Assembly: GCA_030609345.1 (NCBI GenBank)
Contig: JAUWCK010000091.1
Coordinates: 1 to 5,434 of the forward strand
Direction: 5' to 3'
DNA: 5,434 nt
Origin: Methanosarcinales archaeon
GTDB taxonomy: Archaea > Halobacteriota > Methanosarcinia > Methanosarcinales > Methanogasteraceae
A program made the position numbers and the translations under genes. Below are positions 1 to 4,312 of the stretch, one piece after another (within the stretch, counting starts at the first letter, position 1; every line of letters starts with the position of its first letter). Under the pieces are notes generated by a model. That model had not been told where the DNA came from and did not search any database. It was given only the letters and a program-made list of their open reading frames with translations.

Positions 1-7
1 TTTCCAT
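1..7 (-). CDS. First codons of an unidentified gene running off the left edge
   Basis: On the minus strand an ATG at 7-5, followed by GAA, sits 7 nt behind a strong Shine-Dalgarno sequence (AAAGGAG, 21-15). Only Met-Glu and one more base are visible, so nothing can be said about the product. The call rests on the ribosome binding site and on the otherwise unexplained leader upstream, which carries candidate archaeal TATA boxes. The gene would point the same way as the four intact genes in the window but is separated from them by about 1.7 kb of decayed repeats and intron. Confidence 0.5.
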
Positions 8-14
8 ACTGATA

Positions 15-21
15 CTCCTTT
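15..21 (-). promoter_or_regulatory. Shine-Dalgarno sequence for the left-edge gene
   Basis: AAAGGAG on the minus strand, 7 nt before the ATG at 7-5. This is near-ideal complementarity to the 3' end of archaeal 16S rRNA and good spacing. None of the nadE, adk or trmG10-like starts in this window has anything comparable. Confidence 0.55.
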
Positions 22-177
22 CGGGATTCGTTGTGCACGTCCCTGCCGCCACCAGCGGAAGTCGCGCGATTGCGTTGGTTTCCGTCAGACCTCCATCGCC
101 TTGTGTTCGTTGTTCGATGCGCTGTTGCCACCTTATGGCTAAAATACCAAATTATGGCTACTATACTAATGTATATC

Positions 178-186
178 AAATATACG
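178..186 (-). promoter_or_regulatory. Candidate archaeal TATA box for the left-edge gene
   Basis: The minus strand reads CGTATATTTG, within a 6-bp inverted repeat (171-185). A start site about 25 nt downstream would fall near 155 and give a leader of roughly 150 nt before the ATG at 7-5. The call is based only on base composition and position. The box at 321-330 is an alternative. Confidence 0.25.
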
Positions 187-320
187 GCTTCTGTTACTTC
201 TTACTTGCTACCTCCTTTCTTTTTTTTACTCCTTTCCGGTTGAGTATCTTATGATCGTGATCGATATCACCTCATGCGCCCATCCATCTGCCGATTGCAG
301 TCATATTCTTGCACGCCACA

Positions 321-330
321 TATATATAAG
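321..330 (-). promoter_or_regulatory. Candidate archaeal TATA box (CTTATATATA)
   Basis: The minus strand reads CTTATATATA, preceded by an A-rich CACAAAT that could serve as a BRE. This is the best TATA-like match in the left part of the window. A transcript from about 300 would run leftwards. Only a 10-codon reading frame follows at once, so it would be a long leader for the left-edge gene, an untranslated RNA, or chance. Confidence 0.3.
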
Positions 331-478
331 ATTTGTGGTCACCGTGCTGGTCAGGGCATGGATGTAACATCGTTCCCTGTGCCACAGGAAGGGTGACATA
401 TCGAATAGCGTTTGGCATTTAAATCTTTTGTGGTCAACAGTACGAGACTTTTTATTATTTTCTGGAATGTGTTCGGAA

Positions 479-510
479 AACCACAGAGAGCACAGAGGAC
501 ACAGAGAAAA
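479..510 (+). repeat. CACAGAG-type 9-bp-unit repeat, copy 1
   Basis: Three consecutive 9-bp units CACAGAGAG, CACAGAGGA and CACAGAGAA start at 482, after an ACC. Arrays of this wording (CACAGAG and CGCAGAG variants) recur in many archaeal and bacterial genomes as dispersed non-coding repeats, often near GxxExxY-family genes (from general knowledge). No such gene is visible here. A degenerate second copy in the same orientation lies at 1695-1730. Confidence 0.7.
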
Positions 511-530
511 ATAACAACTCTCCGTGCTCT
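482..530. repeat. Inverted repeat whose right arm is split by the group II intron
   Basis: The left arm is CACAGAGAGCACAGAG (482-497). The right arm is made of CTCCGTGCTCT (520-530) and CTGTG (1438-1442), which lie on either side of the intron. With 531-1437 removed the right arm is complementary to the left at 15 of 16 positions, with a 22-nt loop (498-519). As the sequence stands, only a poorer pairing remains (492-506 with 518-532, 12 of 15). This shows the intron landed inside one arm of an existing stem-loop. Confidence 0.7.
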
Positions 531-598
531 GTCGAGTAGAGCCCATAGCGCACCTCTTGTTGGGGTAATAGCCCCGAGGTTACTATGAGCCCCCTCAC
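531..598 (-). ncRNA. Group II intron domain VI with bulged branch-point A
   Basis: On the minus strand 583-593 (GGGGCTCATAG) pairs with 548-538 over 11 bp, including three G-U pairs. A single A at 537 is then left unpaired, and GAG (596-594) pairs with CTC (536-534). Inside, ACCTC (580-576) pairs with GAGGT (556-552) and GGGG (575-572) with CCCC (565-562). The bulged A is the 7th base from the intron's 3' end, the canonical lariat branch position. I folded this by hand. Confidence 0.8.
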
Positions 599-599
599 A

Positions 600-633
600 G
601 AACCGGACTTGAAGATTTCCCTCATCCGGCTTC
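600..633 (-). ncRNA. Group II intron domain V
   Basis: This is the catalytic hairpin. AGCCGGA (631-625) pairs with TCCGGTT (607-601) and contains the AGC triad at 631-629. A 2-nt bulge AG (609-608) follows on the 3' side. The distal stem TGAGG (624-620) pairs with CTTCA (614-610) over a 5-nt loop. Compared with the usual 34-nt domain V, the distal part is one base short, and the outermost pair (632/600) is A-C instead of pairing, so slight decay is visible. The layout (triad, 2-nt bulge, domain VI directly behind) leaves little doubt. Confidence 0.85.
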
Positions 634-645
634 TGAAGCACATCC

Positions 646-675
646 TCTACGGGTTCAGGTTCTACGGGTTCAGGT
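646..675 (+). repeat. Perfect 15-bp tandem duplication
   Basis: TCTACGGGTTCAGGT occurs twice head-to-tail (646-660 and 661-675) without mismatch. It lies between the end of the maturase remnant and domain V, in what would be intron domain IV. On the minus strand it repeats a Pro-Glu-Pro-Val-Glu reading, but nothing supports translation there. A recent slippage duplication is the simplest explanation. Confidence 0.9.
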
Positions 676-682
676 TGCAATC

Positions 683-1055
683 GCGAGTGATATATCTTCA
701 GGCTTTTGGGAGTGGATTAAATAGGATGAAACGGAGAAACTGAGCCCAGTTGTAGCTTTTCCTCTGGCAACGTCAGTTTACCCATTTGAAGGCGATCCTC
801 ACGACCTGATGGTAAAAGTTCTTAAGCATTCGGAAGTTGCCGCTCACTTTCGTAGTAGCGGTAACGCCCTGCCCTGCTGGCGGTGGCGTCGATGGATCGC
901 TCCGGGCGATCCATTAATGTCCAAGCAACTTTAGCCTCAGCACCTTCCACCATTCGTTCAGCTTGACATGATTTCGAATACGCTTCAGCCATATATTCAT
1001 ATCCGTCATCTTCTGTCTGAACTTATTCTGGTGACGTTTTCCGCCCAAGCTTGAA
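683..1055 (-). pseudogene. C-terminal remnant of a group II intron reverse transcriptase/maturase (LtrA family)
   Basis: Intact maturases promote intron splicing and reverse transcription. Only domain X and the C-terminus are legible here, spread over several frames: FKLGRKTS (from 1055), then in another frame NKFRQKMTDMNIWLKRIRN and KLNEWWKVLRLKLLGH. After a 53-bp insertion come YRYY, a one-base frameshift, VSGNFRMLKNFYHQVV...KWVN, a TGA (775-773), RCQRKSYNWAQFLRF...NPLPK, another frameshift, and IYHS. The order and spacing match the family's C-terminal third (GRKTS, WWK, GHYxYYGVSGN, FKWLNRRSQ, NPLPKPxIYH), as recalled. The finger and palm regions with the YADD motif are absent. An ATG at 1120-1118 opens a frame into this remnant, but the first 20 or so residues resemble nothing and probably cross a deletion junction. 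Confidence 0.8.
862..914. repeat. 53-bp two-hairpin insertion flanked by TAA
   Basis: Removing 53 bp restores the maturase codons for Gly-His-Tyr-Arg-Tyr-Tyr across the join, so this is a secondary insertion. TAA occurs at both edges (862-864 and 915-917), consistent with a 3-bp target duplication. It contains two adjacent hairpins separated by 3 nt. CGCCCTGCC (865-873) pairs with GGCGG-t-GGCG (879-888), with one bulge and one T-G pair. ATGGATCGC (892-900) pairs perfectly with GCGATCCAT (906-914) over a 5-nt loop. The size and twin hairpins recall REP-type or very small MITE elements. No family is recognised. Confidence 0.65.
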
Positions 1056-1229
1056 TTTGCCCCATCTGGACAATCTTGTCCTCGACAGCGGGAATGCGCC
1101 AGCATCGCCGAAGGCACCATGCTACGGTCTTATACCCCGCTCTGACTCACACCACCTCGCAATCCCAGAACTCTCTGCTATATTTCAAGACCGGAGGATT
1201 GGACTAACGGTGGTGTGAATGCTGCCTTC

Positions 1230-1245
1230 CGTCACACAGACAACG
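1230..1245 (-). other. Candidate EBS1 hairpin of the group II intron
   Basis: On the minus strand a short stem CGT/ACG (1245-1243 with 1232-1230) presents a loop TGTCTGTGTG. CTGTG in the loop (1239-1235) is complementary to CACAG (1442-1438), the last five bases of the 5' exon, as an exon-binding site 1 should be. The T just 5' of it could pair with the first base (A, 530) of the 3' exon. A second stretch, TGTGAA (1328-1323), also complements exon bases (TTCACA, 1444-1439), so the assignment is tentative. Confidence 0.45.
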
Positions 1246-1437
1246 TCGGCTTCCAGAATCATCAGAATTTCGGGGCTTATAACCAACACCTTTCGTTGTG
1301 GTCTGGTATCCCATCCCCCAGCTTCACATCAGCCTGTTACCAGGCTGGGTGCGGGGTACAGTTCTGAGGTGGTGGCTAACCTTTCCTCGAGGCTCGGATT
1401 TTCACCAGCTGGCGAGTATGAATTTATCTCGGCACGC

Positions 1438-1457
1438 CTGTGAAATCTGCGTTAATG
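1438..1457 (+). repeat. Dispersed repeat CTGTGAAATCTGCGTTAATG (inverted mate at 1508-1531)
   Basis: This directly abuts the intron's 5' end and supplies its 5' exon. The wording (TGTG-AAATCTGCGTTAAT) belongs to a widespread family of short non-coding repeats. It aligns with the reverse complement of 1508-1531 over about 20 bp with a few differences, so the two form inverted arms about 50 bp apart. Confidence 0.6.
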
Positions 1458-1507
1458 GCTGCGCCGCTGCTGTCGCAGTCAGTGGCTAAAAACTTGTGTC
1501 AGCTACT

Positions 1508-1531
1508 GATTAACACGGATGAACACAGATT
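1508..1531 (+). repeat. AACACGGATG/AACACAGATT dispersed repeat
   Basis: Two tandem 10-bp units, AACACGGATG (1512-1521) and AACACAGATT (1522-1531), follow GATT. I recognise this wording as a repeat found dispersed in many archaeal and bacterial genomes, commonly next to CACAGAG arrays and GxxExxY genes. It is in opposite orientation to 1438-1457. Confidence 0.65.
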
Positions 1532-1694
1532 GCATGTTTTTGTACCGTTAGACCTTTTTTAAAACTCCGCATGATAGTGAGCAAGTACATATAATCTCCC
1601 TCATGGTGGATATAATGGCCCGGACTCTTTTATTTCCATTAACTATCTCAGATTGGTACATTACCTTAAAATCGGGGACTGAAGCATGGAATTT
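1532..1694. other. No feature recognised
   Basis: This AT-leaning stretch lies between the two repeat blocks. A 64-codon minus-strand frame crosses it (GTG at 1742-1740 to 1548), but its first 17 codons or so are read out of the CACAGAG-like repeat and the rest resembles no family I know. No convincing terminator for the genes to the right is visible: on the minus strand the longest T runs after the methyltransferase stop are only four bases. Confidence 0.4.
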
Positions 1695-1730
1695 AACCGC
1701 GGAGAACGAGAGAGGGCGCGGAGGAGAAAA
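1695..1730 (+). repeat. CACAGAG-type repeat, degenerate copy 2
   Basis: AACCGCGGAGAACGAGAGAG followed by GGCGCGGAGGAGAAAA aligns with copy 1 (479-510): the same ACC start, the same purine-rich units and the same GAGAAAA end, with C/G replacing several A. It has the same orientation as copy 1. It ends nine bases from the stop codon of the methyltransferase gene, so the repeat occupies that gene's 3' flank and would be the first thing transcribed beyond it. Confidence 0.55.
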
Positions 1731-1738
1731 CGCTGCGC

Positions 1739-2794
1739 TCACTTACGTAGCACCATGATATACCGCGTCAAACTCCGGTGAACACGATTTTTATAGAGTC
1801 CGGTCACGACAAAGCCGATCTCATCCACCCATGGCAGTTCAAAGTCAGAGACCACAACTGCACGCCCACCCCTTTTCATCACGCGATATATCTCCAGAAG
1901 AGCATTTTTGTATAGAGATTCGACGGATTCTGCCCTAACGACGGCAGATCTCCCATAAGGCGGGTCAGTGACCACTGCATCAATCGACCCATCCTTAAGC
2001 GGCAGATTGCAGGCATCCCCGGAAGCCAACTGGTACTCAAATCCGTGAGATCTGAGATTCAAGTCCGCTCCGCGTACCATTGATTCCTGCACATCGATCC
2101 CGAGCACCCGGGCGCGGATCATGCCTGCTTCGAGCAGGATGCCGCCGGTTCCGCAGAACGGATCAAGGACAAGGTCACCAGTGCGGATTTCGCAGAGATT
2201 TACGAGTGCGCGAGCTATATCCGGAGAAATCGCTCCCGGATAAAAGAACGGCTTCTTATGCGGCTTTCGATCCCAAAACTTCCCCCGGTCTATCGATGCG
2301 AGGACTTCCCCGAAGACGCATGAATCTTTTGTGACGATTGCACGGAACCGGTGATCCGGATTGGCTAAATCTACCTTTGCCCCACTATTCCTTTCAAAAA
2401 TAACCTTGCCTATGAGCCGTTCCACGCGGGTGGATGGTATAAAGGAGCCTTTTACCTGCTTTACCCTGACGCTGAATGTTTCTCCTCCGGGCACGGTTAT
2501 CTCTGCGTCCCGAACCGATTCAAGGATGCTTGACTCTATCGGATCGCATTTTAGGATGACTGAGACGATACGATGCGTCATCGCAAGTCTTGCGGACAAT
2601 ATTTTTGATATCTCGCAGGGATCGCCCCTGATATACAAGAGCAGGCACTGTTCCGGGCTCTTTACGAGGTTATACTCGATATCGAGCGCACGCATACATG
2701 CGAGCACCTCGCTTTCTGGTATGGTATCATGCTCACCAGAGAGTTCGAACGCCAGTAACGCCTCTGGCGTCGACGCTTGCGTTATCGTCTTCAT
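1739..2794 (-). CDS. THUMP-domain tRNA guanine-N2 methyltransferase, TrmG10/Trm11 type
   Basis: This likely methylates N2 of guanosine 10 in tRNA using S-adenosylmethionine in the cytoplasm. It has 351 residues, normal for the archaeal family. The N-terminal part (about 1-160) corresponds to the THUMP RNA-binding region. A linker with FYPGAISPDIARALVNL (184-200) is typical of TrmG10/Trm11. The Rossmann catalytic domain follows, with SAM motif I LDPFCGTGGIL (210-220), an acidic GID near 232-234 and motif IV TDPPYG (276-281). DPPY instead of NPPY favours the G10 enzymes over the Trm14 (G6) group. The ATG overlaps the nadE stop as ATGA (2794-2791). There is no Shine-Dalgarno, so translation is probably coupled. 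The family is certain and the exact target nucleotide is inferred. Confidence 0.88.
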   Translation of the reverse strand: MKTITQASTPEALLAFELSGEHDTIPESEVLACMRALDIEYNLVKSPEQCLLLYIRGDPCEISKILSARLAMTHRIVSVILKCDPIESSILESVRDAEITVPGGETFSVRVKQVKGSFIPSTRVERLIGKVIFERNSGAKVDLANPDHRFRAIVTKDSCVFGEVLASIDRGKFWDRKPHKKPFFYPGAISPDIARALVNLCEIRTGDLVLDPFCGTGGILLEAGMIRARVLGIDVQESMVRGADLNLRSHGFEYQLASGDACNLPLKDGSIDAVVTDPPYGRSAVVRAESVESLYKNALLEIYRVMKRGGRAVVVSDFELPWVDEIGFVVTGLYKNRVHRSLTRYIMVLRK

Positions 2795-3579
2795 GTCTTC
2801 ATAGCTTCGGTCTTGCCGCCCGCCCGCGGCGGAGCATGTCGCTTGTGCTCGCTTGTGCGGATCAGGTCGGTTATGCGAGAGACGCTGTCCTCGGGTACCC
2901 CGCGTGCCGCGACCTCTTCCGCACTCAGTTTCTCATCAACAAGCATCCTTAAAATCCGGTCGATCTCCTGATACCGCATCCCGAGTTCCCCCTCATCGGT
3001 CTGCCCTGCCCAGAGTCTTGCAGACGGCGGTTTTTTGATGATCCGTTCCGGAACACAGAGGTACCTGGCAAGTTCGAACACCTCGGTCTTGTATAGATCG
3101 CCGAGCGGCTCTATGTCCACGCCTGAATCGCCGTATTTCGTGGCGTATCCGAGAAGCAGCTCTGTCCGGTTTCCGGTCCCGATTACAAGCCGATTCAGGA
3201 GATTTGCATAATAATAGAGCACGCACATCCGGGTTCGTGCGATCAGGTTCCCGTTCGAAACGGCTGCACCCAGATCGTAGTCGGGAATAAAAACCGAAAA
3301 TGACTGCAAAATATCGCTGATCTCGATCACCCTGTACTCGATCCCAAGCCGATCCGCAATATCGATGGCATCGTCCTCATCTTGTTCTGGTGTGAGATTC
3401 CGCACAGGCAGCAGGATGCCGAGCACGTTCTCATGCCCGATCGCGTGAGCGGTTAGATATGCTGCAACCGTTGAATCGATGCCGCCGCTAAGCCCGATGA
3501 CTGCACCGCTTGCACCGGATTCTTTCAGCTGGACGCGGATGAATGAGGTGATTGCATTCTTGATGTGGTCTGGGTTCAT
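2791..3579 (-). CDS. nadE: NH3-dependent NAD+ synthetase
   Basis: This catalyses the last step of NAD synthesis: deamido-NAD + ATP + NH3 to NAD + AMP + PPi, normally as a cytoplasmic homodimer. It has 262 residues, the length of the single-domain form without an N-terminal glutaminase, so ammonia is the nitrogen donor. The PP-loop ATP pyrophosphatase motif SGGIDST is at 31-37. Further family blocks are NLIARTRM (111-118), GTGNRTE (134-140), GYATKYGDSGVDIEPLGDLYKTEV (144-167) and the PPSARLWAGQTDEGELG region (184-200) that closes over the active site. The start gives the usual 30 residues or so before the PP-loop. The leader before the ATG is CA-rich with no Shine-Dalgarno. It overlaps the methyltransferase start by 4 bp and lies 97 bp behind adk. 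Confidence 0.95.
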   Translation of the reverse strand: MNPDHIKNAITSFIRVQLKESGASGAVIGLSGGIDSTVAAYLTAHAIGHENVLGILLPVRNLTPEQDEDDAIDIADRLGIEYRVIEISDILQSFSVFIPDYDLGAAVSNGNLIARTRMCVLYYYANLLNRLVIGTGNRTELLLGYATKYGDSGVDIEPLGDLYKTEVFELARYLCVPERIIKKPPSARLWAGQTDEGELGMRYQEIDRILRMLVDEKLSAEEVAARGVPEDSVSRITDLIRTSEHKRHAPPRAGGKTEAMKT

Positions 3580-3643
3580 GAGTGTGTGGTGATGTGTGGA
3601 TTTGCAGTGCCACGATGCTGGACTGAAGATGATTGACCATCGC

Positions 3644-3660
3644 TCTTAAAGTTTTTTTAG
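3644..3660 (-). promoter_or_regulatory. Candidate promoter of nadE and the methyltransferase gene
   Basis: In the 97-bp adk-nadE gap the minus strand reads CTAAAAAAACTTTAAGA: an A-rich BRE-like stretch followed by TTTAAG. A start about 25 nt downstream (near 3623) would give a leader of some 45 nt before the nadE ATG. The match to the TTTATATA consensus is only partial. On the opposite strand the same bases form a T7 run. Read-through from secY-adk is the alternative. Confidence 0.35.
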
Positions 3661-3676
3661 GGTGCCAAGGGTCGCC

Positions 3677-4312
3677 TTATTGGACGGATGCGTAAATCTC
3701 GCCTGAGATCTCTTTGATGCTGCCGCTCCCATCGATCGTCGTAAGTATCCCCAGATTCTCATAATAATCGATAAGCGGCTTGGTCTCTCTTTTATACACC
3801 AGGAGGCGGTTCCGAACAGATTCCTCGGTATCGTCGTCCCGCTGGTACAGTGCCCCGCCGCACAGGTCGCATACCCCTTCCTTCTTTGGCGGATTAAACG
3901 TCAACTGGTATGTAGCCCCGCATTCGCATACACGGCGTGCTGATAGGCGGGTGATCAACCGGTCATCAGGCACATCGATGTTGATCACGAGATCGATCTG
4001 CAGGTCTTGTCCTGAAAGGATGCGGTTGAGCGCATCTGCCTGCGGGATCGTCCTCGGGTAGCCATCGAGGATGCAGCCTGATGCGCAGTCTGGCTTTGCG
4101 AGCCGATCCTCAACAATCGCGATCAGTATAGAGTCAGGGACGAGTTCGCCCCTGTTCATGTATTCGGAAGCACGGTCTCCGAGTTCCGTACCTTTTGCTG
4201 CCCGCAGGATATCGCCCGTGGAGATGTGAGGGACATTGATCCGCTCTGCAAGCAACTTCGCCTGCGTGCCCTTTCCAGACCCGGGCGGTCCAAGGAGTAT
4301 GATGTTTGTCAT
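3677..4312 (-). CDS. adk: Adenylate kinase, long form with zinc-type lid
   Basis: This catalyses ATP + AMP to 2 ADP in the cytoplasm, setting the adenylate energy balance. It has 211 residues, matching the long LID-containing form. The P-loop GPPGSGKGT is at 8-16 and the NMP-binding ISTGD at 30-34. The AMP-site motif ILDGYPRT is at 81-88, the LID domain at about 122-160 and the NRLLVY helix start at 168-173. The LID carries four cysteines, C129-x-C131 and C148-x2-C151, which should bind a structural zinc. The first pair is one residue tighter than the CxxC of many bacterial enzymes, a variant I also recall from Methanosarcina-type enzymes. The ATG overlaps the secY stop (ATGA, 4312-4309), indicating translational coupling. 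secY-adk adjacency at the end of a ribosomal-protein operon is a classical arrangement in archaea and bacteria. Confidence 0.96.
   Translation of the reverse strand: MTNIILLGPPGSGKGTQAKLLAERINVPHISTGDILRAAKGTELGDRASEYMNRGELVPDSILIAIVEDRLAKPDCASGCILDGYPRTIPQADALNRILSGQDLQIDLVINIDVPDDRLITRLSARRVCECGATYQLTFNPPKKEGVCDLCGGALYQRDDDTEESVRNRLLVYKRETKPLIDYYENLGILTTIDGSGSIKEISGEIYASVQ

Larger units (their letters stand above)
8..478. other. Gene-free leader/intergenic stretch with small symmetric motifs
   Basis: No coding sequence is supported here. Visible structure includes a 9-bp direct repeat TTATGGCTA at 133-141 and 152-160, and a perfect palindrome GTATAT-caa-ATATAC at 171-185. There is a pyrimidine tract at about 195-238 with eight consecutive T at 220-227, and a short symmetric GTGAT-n4-ATCAC at 257-270. 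A hairpin CCTGTG-c-CACAGG lies at 376-388, and TTGTGGTCA occurs at 333-341 and 428-436. On the minus strand the pyrimidine tract reads as purine-rich GGAG/GGAGG sequences, but no start codon follows them closely. Most of this is probably the leader or control region of the left-edge gene plus decayed sequence. Confidence 0.4.
531..1437 (-). mobile_element. Decayed, internally deleted group II intron
   Basis: This is a retroelement ribozyme on the minus strand. The 5' end at 1437 reads GCGTGCCGAG, then a CCAGCTGGTGAAAATCC segment. This matches the GTGTGCCCAG...GTTGGTGAAAGTCC opening of one group II intron class, as I recall it, with a C for U at intron position 2. The 3' end at 531 reads CTACTCGAC, ending in the required AC. 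Domains V and VI are well formed (531-633), and remnants of the maturase gene precede them. A complete intron of this kind is about 1.8-2.5 kb. Here 907 bp remain, including a 53-bp later insertion, so most of the reverse transcriptase and part of the ribozyme core are gone. The boundaries are supported because removing exactly 531-1437 restores an inverted repeat. Self-mobility is lost. Splicing ability is uncertain. Confidence 0.85.

Noticed and set aside
31..254. Overlapping plus-strand frames of 70 and 73 codons
   Set aside because: They are antisense to the leader of the left-edge gene. Their hydrophobic C-terminal ends come from the T-rich tract, and no ribosome binding site is present.
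376..388. Terminator hairpin CCTGTG-c-CACAGG
   Set aside because: No T run follows on either strand, and no gene ends nearby.
479..510. CRISPR array
   Set aside because: The 9-bp units are contiguous without spacers and belong to a dispersed repeat family. No cas gene is present.
351..680. 109-codon minus-strand frame with PEPVE repeats and a PDEGNLQVRFCEG reading
   Set aside because: It is a conceptual translation of group II intron domains IV-VI followed by the CACAGAG repeat. The GNLQVRF wording is the domain V hairpin itself, a known source of false proteins.
1219..1489. Plus-strand frames of 74 and 63 codons
   Set aside because: They run antisense through the 5' ribozyme region of the intron and its 5' exon repeat. 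They show no protein-like features.
1548..1742. 64-codon minus-strand frame starting with a GTGA overlap at the methyltransferase stop
   Set aside because: The first codons are read from the degenerate CACAGAG-type repeat, the rest resembles no family, and there is no ribosome binding site. The overlap is probably chance.
2739..3260. GTTCGAA-like strings recalling a tRNA T-loop
   Set aside because: They lie inside the methyltransferase and nadE coding sequences, with no cloverleaf around them. I see no tRNA in the window.
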